DNA from: Bacteroidota bacterium
Lineage (GTDB): Bacteria > Bacteroidota > Bacteroidia > UKL13-3
Reading direction: 5' to 3'
DNA length: 64,000 nucleotides
Assembly: GCA_947464275.1 (NCBI GenBank)
Contig: CANHVU010000004.1
Location: 1-64,000, forward strand
Part shown: positions 1 through 7,928 of the stretch, in pieces
How positions within the stretch are numbered: the first letter of the stretch is position 1
How the letters are laid out: every line of letters starts with the position of its first letter
The notes under the pieces: model-generated
What the model was told of the DNA's origin: nothing
Database searches by the model: none
Seen by the model: only the letters and a program-made list of their open reading frames with translations
Made by a program: the position numbers and the translations under genes

Positions 1-1859
1 AATTACAAATAGAAGGAACCAGCAATACCATTGGTTTTAAAAAATTTGATTACAGTTATGCTATTTATAAAAACAATGCCTTAGTTAGTCAAAGCGGAAA
101 CTATCCTTACCGAACCATCAATAGTAAAACTACCGAACAAGAACAATTTACTCATTTTATTGAAAATGGATTTGAACATTTGCAATACAAAAACGATAAC
201 CAACTTACTGTTATAGTGAGTAAAAAAGATGATACTTTTTACGAACCATTGGGTTTGTTCTCACTTATTTTTACCTTTTTTACATTATTACTTATTTTCT
301 CTTTATCAATTTACGCGGTAGTAAATTCAAGATTTTTAAAGGGTTACAAACTAATCAAATCAAAGGCTTACCGTTTTGTAAAACATTTTATCAATAGGTT
401 TTTATTTATAAAAGATCCTGATGTGGTATTGATTAGAACCAGAATTCAAGTATCTATTATTTTAATTGTATTTATCACTTTAAGCATTACAGCTTATGTA
501 ACCATTAGTTTTATACAATCGGAATACAATACCAAACAAAACGAAAAACTAAGTAGAAAAATACGCAGTGTGGTTAACACACTTCAAGGCGAGGCAAGCG
601 ATTATATTATTAAAAATAAGCAAAACGAAACCAAGGCTTACTTAAACCAATTAGCCGATTTTTATGATACCGATATTAGTATTTATAACTTAAATGGAAA
701 ATTGGTTGCTAGTAGCATAAGCAAGGTTTTTGACGAAGGTGTTATAGCCGATTTAATTAACCCAACTGCTTATTACCACTTGTATTCTTTAAAAGAATCG
801 CAGTTTAGCCAAGCAGAACGCATTGCCGATTTTAGTTACATAGCAGCTTATGTTCCTATTTATAAAAACGAAAACGATTTAATAGGTTATGCGCAATTGC
901 CTTATTTTAGCAAACGTGCCGATTTATTGAGCGAAATCTCAAGTATTGTAGTTGGCTTTATTAACTTATATGCATTGTTATTTATTGTAATTGGAATCAT
1001 TGCTTATATCATTTCGCACAATATTTCTTATCCGCTTATTTTAATCCAAAAACAATTAAGTACTACCAATTTAGGCAAGAAAAACGAACCTATTTTATGG
1101 AATAGAAAAGACGAAATAGGCGACTTGGTGAAGCAATATAATTTAATGATTGATAAGCTTGAGGAAAGTGCCAATAAATTGGCACAAAGTGAACGTGAAG
1201 GGGCTTGGAGAGATATTGCAAGGCAAATAGCCCATGAAATAAAAAATCCGCTTACGCCTATGAAGCTAAGTGTACAACATTTGCAACGAGCTTGGAAAGA
1301 TCAACACCCAAAACTAGAAGAAACTTTTCATAAAGTAAGCAAAACCATTATTACTCAAATTGATGTATTAAACGATTTGGCAAGCGAGTTTAGCAATTAC
1401 GCAAAAATGCCAACTCCTGAGTTTGAAAACATACTTTTAAAAGATGCTTTACAACCCATTATTGACCTCCATCAGAACGATGATAATATTAAAATCATCA
1501 ATCAAATACCAGAAGACCTTTATGTTCATTTTGACAATAATTATTTAAACAGAACTTTTACCAACTTAATAAAAAATGCTTCGCAAGCCATTCCTGATGA
1601 TAAAAAAGGTCTAATTGATATTAGTGCCACCATAGATGAAGCACAAGTAAAAATACACATAAGCGATAACGGAAAAGGCATAAGCAAGGCAGATGCTGAT
1701 AAAATATTTACACCTTATTTCAGTACTAAAATTTACGGTATGGGCTTGGGTTTACCAATGGTAAAAAACATGATTGAAGCAGCAGGTGGTAAAATTAGCT
1801 TTACCAGCAAAGAAAATGAAGGAACTGTTTTTGAAATAATATTACCTCTAGCGAATTAG
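1..1859 (+). CDS. Sensor histidine kinase, NtrY-like, 5' end outside window
   Basis: The reading frame is open from base 3, so the gene starts upstream of the window; the TTG at 180 is not the real start. About 618 residues are visible. A membrane segment lies near bases 255-320, a second near 445-510, a sensor region follows, a third membrane segment lies near 950-1015 and a HAMP-like linker follows. The kinase core is complete: H-box AHEIKNPLTPMK with the phospho-acceptor His at 1233, N-box NLIKNASQ, G1 box DNGKGIS, F box and G2 box GMGLGLPMV. The layout resembles the NtrY family, which phosphorylates a response regulator. No regulator gene is visible in the window. The signal sensed is unknown. 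Confidence 0.9.
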   Translation, partial: LQIEGTSNTIGFKKFDYSYAIYKNNALVSQSGNYPYRTINSKTTEQEQFTHFIENGFEHLQYKNDNQLTVIVSKKDDTFYEPLGLFSLIFTFFTLLLIFSLSIYAVVNSRFLKGYKLIKSKAYRFVKHFINRFLFIKDPDVVLIRTRIQVSIILIVFITLSITAYVTISFIQSEYNTKQNEKLSRKIRSVVNTLQGEASDYIIKNKQNETKAYLNQLADFYDTDISIYNLNGKLVASSISKVFDEGVIADLINPTAYYHLYSLKESQFSQAERIADFSYIAAYVPIYKNENDLIGYAQLPYFSKRADLLSEISSIVVGFINLYALLFIVIGIIAYIISHNISYPLILIQKQLSTTNLGKKNEPILWNRKDEIGDLVKQYNLMIDKLEESANKLAQSEREGAWRDIARQIAHEIKNPLTPMKLSVQHLQRAWKDQHPKLEETFHKVSKTIITQIDVLNDLASEFSNYAKMPTPEFENILLKDALQPIIDLHQNDDNIKIINQIPEDLYVHFDNNYLNRTFTNLIKNASQAIPDDKKGLIDISATIDEAQVKIHISDNGKGISKADADKIFTPYFSTKIYGMGLGLPMVKNMIEAAGGKISFTSKENEGTVFEIILPLAN

Positions 1860-1865
1860 TGTAAT

Positions 1866-1980
1866 TTGGGCGTAACCCGCTTCCAACCCCAAAAGCCAAA
1901 AAGCGGGTCGGGTCATTCGCTCCAATCTTTTTTGCTTCATGCTTCGCAAAAAAGGATTTCCGCTGCTACCCCTTACGCAA
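1866..1980. repeat. Cloverleaf-shaped intergenic repeat
   Basis: This 115-base GC-rich island folds into a three-way junction. The closing stem is GCGTAA (1870-1875) with TTACGC (1973-1978). Hairpin one pairs CCCGCTT (1876-1882) with AAGCGGG (1901-1907). Hairpin two pairs AATCTTTTTTGC (1924-1935) with GCAAAAAAGGATT (1946-1958), leaving one bulged G. From memory, elements with this GGGCGTWACCCG...GGGTCGGG...CCGCT...CCCTTACGC layout recur between genes in many Bacteroidota. I know no established name or function. It lies after the kinase stop, so it could act as an RNA structure in that transcript or be a non-autonomous mobile repeat. Confidence 0.7.
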
Positions 1981-2089
1981 TTGTTTTCATCATTTAAAGG
2001 GCATGCTAGCTAATAACTTTTATTATGATTTTCCTTTTTACGTTTCAATAAGCTCAACGCCTTAAATTTAACATCTTCATCAATTTGAC

Positions 2090-2177
2090 ACCACAAAATA
2101 CAAATAAAAGCCATAATGTCTTTTATTTTCTTTTTATTTTACCACAAAATACAAATATTAAGCCATATTGTCTTTTA
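2090..2177. repeat. Two direct copies of a 36-base sequence upstream of hsp20
   Basis: Copy one (2090-2125) and copy two (2141-2177) both start ACCACAAAATACAAATA and both continue with AAGCCATA, TGTC and TTTTA, with two or three differences. The start-to-start distance is 51 bases. They fill the middle of the 385-base gap between the kinase and the Hsp20 gene. They may be a duplicated regulator-binding site or a simple tandem duplication; the sequence alone does not decide. Confidence 0.7.
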
Positions 2178-2244
2178 AAATTCAGTTGGAAAACTTTTTG
2201 ATTATTAGAAAATATCAATCAAAAACAATTAAACAACAAACAAT

Positions 2245-2694
2245 ATGAAATTTTTAAAATTAAATCCAGCTCGCGAGTACTTTATTGAAAACTCAGTACC
2301 TTCTCAATTTTTCAACTCTGTTGATACCATTTTTAACCACAACCTAGGTAAGTTTGAGCGCGATGTTCACTTTACTCCAAGAGTTGACATAACCGAAGAT
2401 GAGCACAATTTTACTTTACATGTGCAATTGCCAGGTGTAAAAAAAGAAAATGTGAATGTAGAGATAGTAAAAAACACCCTTGTTATTAGTGGTGAACGCA
2501 GTTTTAGAAAAGAAAACGATACGCGTAAATTCCACACTATTGAGTCGTTTGAAGGTAAGTTTAAACGTAGTTTCCACTTAAACGAAAGCATTGACAAAAA
2601 CCAAATTGATGCTAAAATGGAAGATGGTATTTTAACCATTGAACTTAAAAAAGTAGAAAACAAAACAGAAAAAATGGCTGTAGCTATTAAATAA
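2245..2694 (+). CDS. Small heat shock protein, Hsp20 family
   Basis: This 149-residue protein is a typical Hsp20 (alpha-crystallin type) ATP-independent chaperone that holds unfolding proteins in the cytoplasm. The alpha-crystallin domain runs from about residue 40 to 143. It contains PRVDITEDE, the LPGVKKENVNVEI strand and the consensus A-x-x-x-x-G-x-L segment (KMEDGILTIELKK). The length is normal for the family. A strong terminator follows 32 bases after the stop. It is likely heat-induced like its relatives. I see no clear sigma-32 or CIRCE element upstream, only the direct repeats at 2090-2177. Confidence 0.95.
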   Translation: MKFLKLNPAREYFIENSVPSQFFNSVDTIFNHNLGKFERDVHFTPRVDITEDEHNFTLHVQLPGVKKENVNVEIVKNTLVISGERSFRKENDTRKFHTIESFEGKFKRSFHLNESIDKNQIDAKMEDGILTIELKKVENKTEKMAVAIK

Positions 2695-2726
2695 TTGGTT
2701 CAAAAAACAAATAGCATATAGTAAGC

Positions 2727-2761
2727 AAAAAGCCTATCCGAATAAATTTGGATAGGCTTTT
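2727..2761. terminator. Bidirectional terminator between hsp20 and the acyl-CoA reductase
   Basis: A 12-base-pair stem (AAAAGCCTATCC with GGATAGGCTTTT) has A and T runs on its two sides and sits between two convergent genes, so it can stop transcripts from both sides. Confidence 0.85.
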
Positions 2762-2769
2762 CTCTTTTA

Positions 2770-3789
2770 TTATAAATTCAGCAAAAATGCTATTGTATCA
2801 ACATTATCAGCATAATCCCAAAGTTCTGGCTGTTGGGTTTTTCCAAATGGAATATTATAACCTAAATCTATTTTACTAACCACGCATTGAATTTCATCTT
2901 TACGTGCTTCAAGAGTATCTTTTACTTCATCTAAACTTTCGTAATACTCGTAAAATAAACTTGCCAAAGGAGATGCCATGGCTTTGTCTTCTTTTAAATT
3001 AATCAGCCCATTTTCTAAAAAATCATCCTGATTCAATAACCAAATTGATTTATGGTACATTAAGTTATTGCCGTATTTATTGTGTTTTAAATACTCATCG
3101 TAATCGTGGGTATTTTCAAAAAATAAAGCCATATCAAAACCTTTAGGTAAGTATAATTTACTTACATTTCTGCAACCCAAACCAAAGTAAGTAAAAATAT
3201 CTTTGGCTAATAGTTTCATTTCCTCATCGGTTTCATGGCCAGTTAAAACTGCGACACTGTTGCGATTTTTACGTAAAATATTAGGAAACTTACTAAAATA
3301 ATACTCAAAATAACGGTTGCTATTATTGCTGCCTGTGGCAATTACTGCATCATAATTACTTTCTAGTTTTTCATCGTCTTTAAGCAATTTTATTTTATCG
3401 GCAAAAGCAGGTTCAATCTGCATTAATGCAGCAACTATAAATTTAGGTAAAATTTTATCATCGCTACTTAATTTAACAATGGCTTTATGTCCGCAAAGTA
3501 ATACACATATCAAATCGTGTAACCCAACCAAAGGAATATTACCGGCCATCACTATGGCTACTGTTTTTTCGTTTACAGGTTTTTCAAAATCATATTTTTC
3601 AATCCATTGGTTCATTTTATGCTCGCTTAAAGCATCGGCCCAAGCTTGTAAAGCTAGGCGTTGGCTTTCTTCGGTAAACCAATTATTATATAAGTAGGCT
3701 TCAACTATGGCCTTATGTGCATTATTAGCAGCATCTTGTAAAAAATTTCCTAGTTGAATAAAAGCTTGTACACGTTGTTGAAAAGTCAT
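2770..3789 (-). CDS. LuxC-type acyl-CoA reductase
   Basis: This 339-residue protein matches the LuxC acyl-CoA reductase family (aldehyde-dehydrogenase fold), which reduces fatty acyl-CoA or acyl-protein to aldehyde with NADPH. A likely catalytic Cys206 lies in GLGCRNVS. The segments VAIVMAGNIPLVGLHD (about 77-92) and ATGSNNSNRYFEYYF are typical of the family. There are no luciferase genes nearby, so bioluminescence is not implied. The gene is divergent from the ferredoxin at 3890 across 100 bases. From memory, this pair is often adjacent in Bacteroidota, which suggests a shared role in acyl or aldehyde metabolism. The actual substrate is unknown. Confidence 0.85.
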   Translation of the reverse strand: MTFQQRVQAFIQLGNFLQDAANNAHKAIVEAYLYNNWFTEESQRLALQAWADALSEHKMNQWIEKYDFEKPVNEKTVAIVMAGNIPLVGLHDLICVLLCGHKAIVKLSSDDKILPKFIVAALMQIEPAFADKIKLLKDDEKLESNYDAVIATGSNNSNRYFEYYFSKFPNILRKNRNSVAVLTGHETDEEMKLLAKDIFTYFGLGCRNVSKLYLPKGFDMALFFENTHDYDEYLKHNKYGNNLMYHKSIWLLNQDDFLENGLINLKEDKAMASPLASLFYEYYESLDEVKDTLEARKDEIQCVVSKIDLGYNIPFGKTQQPELWDYADNVDTIAFLLNL

Positions 3790-3889
3790 GTTATTTAGAA
3801 CGATTCTATTTTTAGATTTGAGAGAACAAAACTAATCTTGCAGTAGTTAAATACAATAGAAAAAAACAAAAATTAATTTATAACATATT

Positions 3890-4234
3890 ATGGCAATAAT
3901 GATAACTGACGAATGCATCAACTGCGGTGCATGCGAACCTGAATGTCCAAACAATGCAATTTACGAATCGGGAGCTGAGTGGGCTTGGAAAGATGGAAAT
4001 AGTTTAAGTGGAAGTGTTGATATTGATGGCGAAACGGTTGAAGCAAGTTCACGTTTTGCTCCTAAATCAGACGATACTTACTATATTGTAACAGGTAAAT
4101 GTACAGAGTGTGTTGGTTTCCATGAGGAACCTCAATGTGCTGCTGTTTGCCCTGTTGATTGCTGCTTACCTGATCCAGATAACGTAGAAACACAAGAACG
4201 CTTATTAGAAAAGAAACACAGAATGCATTTATAA
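3890..4234 (+). CDS. Ferredoxin with two 4Fe-4S clusters
   Basis: This 114-residue electron carrier has two cluster motifs. The first is C9-x2-C12-x2-C15-x3-C19-P. The second uses C71, C74, C83 and C87 with the enlarged C-x8-C spacing seen in Allochromatium-type 2[4Fe-4S] ferredoxins. Two more cysteines (C91, C92) follow. About 50 residues separate the motifs, an acidic insert with [14 protein letters not shown]. The start ATG at 3890 puts the first motif at residue 9, as is usual. The gene is divergent from the acyl-CoA reductase and ends in its own terminator. It probably donates low-potential electrons; its partner is not identified. Confidence 0.93.
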   Translation: MAIMITDECINCGACEPECPNNAIYESGAEWAWKDGNSLSGSVDIDGETVEASSRFAPKSDDTYYIVTGKCTECVGFHEEPQCAAVCPVDCCLPDPDNVETQERLLEKKHRMHL

Positions 4235-4257
4235 TCAACAAATGATATTTCAGTTTA

Positions 4258-4289
4258 TAAAAAGGCCGTTTTTTTAAGCGGCCTTTTTT
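4258..4289 (+). terminator. Terminator of the ferredoxin gene
   Basis: The stem AAAAAGGCCG pairs with CGGCCTTTTT around a T/A loop, 24 bases after the ferredoxin stop, and is followed by T residues. Confidence 0.85.
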
Positions 4290-4317
4290 GTAGTATAAAA
4301 TTTACAAAAAGTATGTG

Positions 4318-4344
4318 TTGGTTTTAGATTTTTTTATATTATTG
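4318..4344 (+). promoter_or_regulatory. Candidate Bacteroidota promoter of the lipoprotein gene
   Basis: TTG (4318-4320), a 16-base spacer and TATTATTG (4337-4344) match the phylum consensus TTG / TAnnTTTG with one difference. The start codon lies 33 bases downstream. This was read by eye only. Confidence 0.35.
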
Positions 4345-4376
4345 TAAAGTCTAGATAATAAAAAAATCAATTCGAA

Positions 4377-4844
4377 ATGAAAAAACACCTACTCCTATTT
4401 TCCATATTAACCTTTTTAGCAAGCTGCGATGAAACACCTAGTAATAGCGGTGAACTTAAGACTGATGTTCCCCATCAATTTAAAGATCCTTACATAAAAA
4501 TGCTTGACCTATGTGGCGATTGGGAAGTAACTTTTAAAGTACATAAAATTAATAACAAGCGCCATACAGAAAAAGTAATAAAGGAAAAATGGAAAATTAA
4601 ACATGAAAGTAACAGGGTTATTTTAAATGTAATATCTGGAAATACTAAAGGTTGGAGTACAGTAAAACGTTTTGAGGGTGAAATTACTGGAGATAAACTT
4701 ACGGTTGAAGGTGAAAATTTAAATGTATTTACTATGTATGAAATAAACATACTAAACGAAAAGGAATTAAACGGAATTAAAAACGTTATTTTTCCTGATC
4801 CTGCAAGCGTGGACTATAAATTTACAGCTGTTAAAGTTAATTAA
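4377..4844 (+). CDS. Lipoprotein, lipocalin-like fold suspected
   Basis: I do not recognise a named family. The 155-residue product begins with a lipoprotein signal peptide ending in LASC (Cys17), so it should be lipid-anchored in the envelope. The mature part starts with a low-complexity linker. It continues with alternating short strands (DLCGDWEVTFKVHK, RVILNVIS, FEGEITGDKLTVEG, YKFTAVKV), a pattern often seen in small lipocalin-like beta-barrels of Bacteroidota. The 28 bases to the patatin gene make a joint transcript likely. Function unknown. Confidence 0.75.
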   Translation: MKKHLLLFSILTFLASCDETPSNSGELKTDVPHQFKDPYIKMLDLCGDWEVTFKVHKINNKRHTEKVIKEKWKIKHESNRVILNVISGNTKGWSTVKRFEGEITGDKLTVEGENLNVFTMYEINILNEKELNGIKNVIFPDPASVDYKFTAVKVN

Positions 4845-4872
4845 TAGATTAGTAATAAAATAGGTTTAGATA

Positions 4873-5649
4873 ATGGGAAAATTCGGCTTGGTTTTATCTG
4901 GTGGAGGAGCCAGGGGATTTGCTCATCTAGGAGTAATTAAGGCCTTAGAGGAGGTAGATATTATTCCAAGCATTATTTCAGGAACTAGCGCAGGTGCAAT
5001 TGTAGCTGCTTTTTATGCTGCTGGTTTTAATCCTGAAGAAATTATAGAAATAGCATTACAAGGTAATTTTTTTAGCTTTTCGAATTTGTTATTAAATAAA
5101 TCTGGTTTATTTAAAATGCAGTCGTTTGAAAAAATTTACAAAACACATTTCAAACAAAACTTAATTGAGAAATTACCTATACCGATTTGTATTACTGCTA
5201 CTGATATCATTAAAGGTAAATCAAAATATTTCACAACTGGAAGTGTATCAAAAGCACTTTTGGCATCATCTTGTTTACCTATGGTATTTGAACCAATAAA
5301 ATATAATGATACATTATATTTAGATGGAGGAATTTTAAATAATTTACCTGTTGAGCCAGTTATTGGAAAGTGTGATTTTATTATTGGTGTACATACCAAC
5401 GAAATGAGTTTAAAAGCTGAAAATTTTCACATGAAAGATATTTTGGATAGAAGTTTTCACTTAGCCATGAGTAAAACAGTATATGATAAAATACACTTGT
5501 GCGATTTATTTATTGAACCACCCGAAATGAGTAAATATGGTTTATTTGAGGTGAAAAAAGCTGAAGAAATATTTTTATTTGCTTATCAATACACCAAAGA
5601 GTTTTTACAATCGAAGGAAGTATTTGAAAAAATCGAAGATTTAATATGA
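4873..5649 (+). CDS. Patatin-like phospholipase, RssA type
   Basis: This 258-residue patatin-family serine acyl hydrolase is probably a cytoplasmic or membrane-associated lipase. All three landmarks are present: the oxyanion loop GGGARG (residues 10-15), the nucleophile Ser39 in GTSAG and the catalytic Asp (about 151) in DGGILNN. The size matches short RssA-like proteins without a porin domain. It follows the lipoprotein gene in the same direction. The substrate is not predictable. Confidence 0.93.
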   Translation: MGKFGLVLSGGGARGFAHLGVIKALEEVDIIPSIISGTSAGAIVAAFYAAGFNPEEIIEIALQGNFFSFSNLLLNKSGLFKMQSFEKIYKTHFKQNLIEKLPIPICITATDIIKGKSKYFTTGSVSKALLASSCLPMVFEPIKYNDTLYLDGGILNNLPVEPVIGKCDFIIGVHTNEMSLKAENFHMKDILDRSFHLAMSKTVYDKIHLCDLFIEPPEMSKYGLFEVKKAEEIFLFAYQYTKEFLQSKEVFEKIEDLI

Positions 5650-5849
5650 TGAAATTAGACAATTTAGTTGAATTGAATTCATCATTTTAAATTAAGAATA
5701 AGCGAAAAGATAAACGCCTACTTAATTTTTTTAATGACAAAATGTGATTCAACAAATGGCTATACATTATGGTAAAGAATGAAGATTTAGCCAACTAATT
5801 AGAATTTGAACGTGTTGTTGTTTAGAGCATACTAAAACTAATGGAAGAA

Positions 5850-5896
5850 ATTTGTTCAAAACTTAGTTGGAATAAAAGATATTTGTTCAAAACTTA
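5850..5896. repeat. Two direct copies of ATTTGTTCAAAACTTA
   Basis: Identical 16-base copies at 5850-5865 and 5881-5896 are 31 bases apart. The second ends four bases before the next start codon. They could be a binding site or a small duplication. The rest of the 250-base gap from 5650 shows nothing else I can name. Confidence 0.65.
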
Positions 5897-5900
5897 CTAA

Positions 5901-6362
5901 ATGAAAAACATTTCAAAAAAAGATATTTTCTTTGTTGGCAACCAATTAGTTTTATTCCTATTTTATGTAATACCTACTCCTGCCTATCAATTAAAATATG
6001 ATAGCAAAATAGCAGAGAATGTCTTTTTTATTATTACACTCTCAGGCATTTTATTAATTGGGATTTCATTGCTTTTGCTCAACAAAAATTTAACACCTTT
6101 TCCCTCTCCAAAACAAAATAGTGAATTAATAAAAACTGGAGTTTATAAAGTTATACGACATCCAATATACACTGGTTTAATACTGACTACATTTTTTTAT
6201 GCGCTTTATTCACACAGTTTATTAAAGATAGTCATAGCAATTATCCTTTTTATATTATTTTATTTTAAATCAAAATATGAAGAAATTCTATTGGGTGATA
6301 AGTTTCCTGAATATTATAATTACTCAAAAAACACATATAGATTTTTCCCATTTATTTTATGA
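5901..6362 (+). CDS. Membrane methyltransferase, isoprenylcysteine O-methyltransferase-like
   Basis: This 153-residue integral membrane protein has four or five hydrophobic segments. Its C-terminal half carries the signature of the ICMT/PEMT superfamily: GVYKVIRHPIYTG, then a conserved Glu in KYEEILLGDKFPEYYNY. These residues bind S-adenosylmethionine in characterised relatives. Bacterial members have no prenylated protein substrate, and their targets (lipids, quinols or small molecules) are mostly unknown. The gene stands alone between a repeat and a bidirectional terminator. Confidence 0.82.
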   Translation: MKNISKKDIFFVGNQLVLFLFYVIPTPAYQLKYDSKIAENVFFIITLSGILLIGISLLLLNKNLTPFPSPKQNSELIKTGVYKVIRHPIYTGLILTTFFYALYSHSLLKIVIAIILFILFYFKSKYEEILLGDKFPEYYNYSKNTYRFFPFIL

Positions 6363-6370
6363 TAATTTTA

Positions 6371-6404
6371 TACAAAAAGAGCCGTAAAAACGGCTCTTTT
6401 TGTA
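6371..6404. terminator. Bidirectional terminator
   Basis: A 14-base-pair stem, TACAAAAAGAGCCG with CGGCTCTTTTTGTA, lies between the convergent methyltransferase and TPR genes. Confidence 0.88.
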
Positions 6405-6418
6405 TAACTAATAATTGA

Positions 6419-7030
6419 TTATTTTATTAACGACAAACCTTCCAAAGAAGAAGTATCATTTGGTGCTATTAATAAAACTCTGTTAAACAATTGTTTTGCT
6501 TCCTTAGGTTTACTTAATCTATAATTTGTCCACGCTAACATATGTAAACCATCGTAAGAAAATGGATATAAATTAACCAATAATGTAAAACATTTATGCG
6601 CTTTTTCATATAGTTTTCCATTATAATAAATCATACCTAAGGCATATAGAGCAAAGCTATTATTGGGGTCTAATTTTAAAATAGCTTGGTATTGAAATAC
6701 TACTTCATCCCATTCGTTTAAAACTGATAATGGATAAATATAGCCGAACTTTGCTTCAAGCGAAAAAGGCATTAATTCCATGGCTATCTTGTAGTATTGT
6801 TTTGATTCTTTTTGTAAACCAGCACAATAGTTAAGCCAACCTAGTCTAAGATTTATTTCGTAAGATGAGGGACTGTAAACTTCAATCATTTTACTTATTG
6901 CTGATGTGTAATTACTTTTGTTTTCAAATCCTAAACTAGAGGCGAAAGCGGTTTTAACTTTATCATCTTGAGCATTAGCAAAGCCAATAAAAGTTAAAGT
7001 AATAAAAAGTGATAAAATTGTTTTTTTCAT
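6419..7030 (-). CDS. Exported TPR-repeat protein
   Basis: This 203-residue protein has a Sec signal peptide (MKKTILSLFITLTFIGFANA, cleavage probably before QDD), followed by about four tetratricopeptide-like helical pairs. The phrases WLNYCAGLQKESKQYYKIAM, LDPNNSFALYALGMIYY and AWTNYRLSKPKEAKQLF have the usual TPR spacing. It is therefore probably a periplasmic scaffold. Its start lies one base from the stop of the outer-membrane barrel gene, so the two are translated from one message with the urea-transporter fusion. No enzyme motif is visible. Confidence 0.85.
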   Translation of the reverse strand: MKKTILSLFITLTFIGFANAQDDKVKTAFASSLGFENKSNYTSAISKMIEVYSPSSYEINLRLGWLNYCAGLQKESKQYYKIAMELMPFSLEAKFGYIYPLSVLNEWDEVVFQYQAILKLDPNNSFALYALGMIYYNGKLYEKAHKCFTLLVNLYPFSYDGLHMLAWTNYRLSKPKEAKQLFNRVLLIAPNDTSSLEGLSLIK

Positions 7031-7031
7031 A

Positions 7032-7928
7032 TTATAAATTGTATTTGATTCCTAAAAAAATAGAGTTAAAATGATAATCTGTTTTTGATAAATGATCTTG
7101 CTTTCTTTCAAATTGATATACGCCAAACATATATAAATTATTGGCAAATTCGTATCTTATATTAATATTTGTTCTATCATATGATTTATCAGCAGAGTTG
7201 TATATAACAAATCCGTTTTGGTCACTATAATTTACTTGATTAGTATAAAAATAATCAGCACTAATATTAACCTCCTCCGAAATAGCAAAACTTATAGATG
7301 GTTTAAAAAATGTACTAATATTTGAGTTGTTTACAAAATGATATAGACCTAATCCAAAAACCAATTTTTCATTGTTTTTTAAATCATATAATACTTCTCC
7401 TCCTAGTTGTAATTGATCTTGTTTTTCTGATAAATTATTAAGATTGCTGCATGCAATTGAAGGTTTTAAATATAATTTTTTTATGGCTACAGTTGCATGC
7501 ATTAGAACTAAATAATTGTTGTTATTAATTAATTCATTAGAAATGCGAGCTCTACTATTCAAATAAGAACCAGCAAAACCCATTTTAAACTTTTTATTAA
7601 ATTTGTATTCTAAATTAGCATAATAGCCCGCCTGACTCACATTTCCCCAAAAATTATCTTGACTCAAATAATAATAATTATGGAAAAGTGTTAACTTTTT
7701 AGCAAGTTGATGCTGCAAACCAATTAAACCAGCATGTAAATTACCCGTAGTATCCATATTACTACTCCATTTAACCCCTGACTCCACGTAAATTTGATTA
7801 AATAAATTAGTTTTTCCTAACCGCATTATTCCTGCAGGTTTTTTGAAACTATTATTCATTAAATTTACTTCCTTAGCCCAAATTGGATTAAAGCACAAAA
7901 ACATTATTATTATTATAAAACTTCGCAT
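7032..7928 (-). CDS. Outer-membrane beta-barrel protein, YaiO-like suspected
   Basis: This 298-residue protein has a signal peptide (RSFIIIIMFLCFNPIWA). It is followed by repeated amphipathic strands with aromatic ends such as LTLFHNYYYLSQDNFWG, LEYKFNKKFKMGFAGSYL and INIRYEFANNLYMFGVYQF. It ends in the hydrophobic strand SIFLGIKYNL, as outer-membrane barrels do. The fold is inferred from this pattern. The YaiO family is my best guess because that family is often joined to TPR domains, and a TPR gene is next door. The start overlaps the end of the transporter gene by 16 bases, which implies translational coupling. Confidence 0.7.
   Translation of the reverse strand: MRSFIIIIMFLCFNPIWAKEVNLMNNSFKKPAGIMRLGKTNLFNQIYVESGVKWSSNMDTTGNLHAGLIGLQHQLAKKLTLFHNYYYLSQDNFWGNVSQAGYYANLEYKFNKKFKMGFAGSYLNSRARISNELINNNNYLVLMHATVAIKKLYLKPSIACSNLNNLSEKQDQLQLGGEVLYDLKNNEKLVFGLGLYHFVNNSNISTFFKPSISFAISEEVNISADYFYTNQVNYSDQNGFVIYNSADKSYDRTNINIRYEFANNLYMFGVYQFERKQDHLSKTDYHFNSIFLGIKYNL

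Noticed and set aside
2770-3789. Bioluminescence operon
   Set aside because: Only a LuxC-like reductase is present. No luxA, luxB, luxD or luxE is nearby.
5646-5690. 14-codon frame overlapping the patatin stop
   Set aside because: It is too short, has no homologue I recognise and lies in a region with only a weak inverted repeat.
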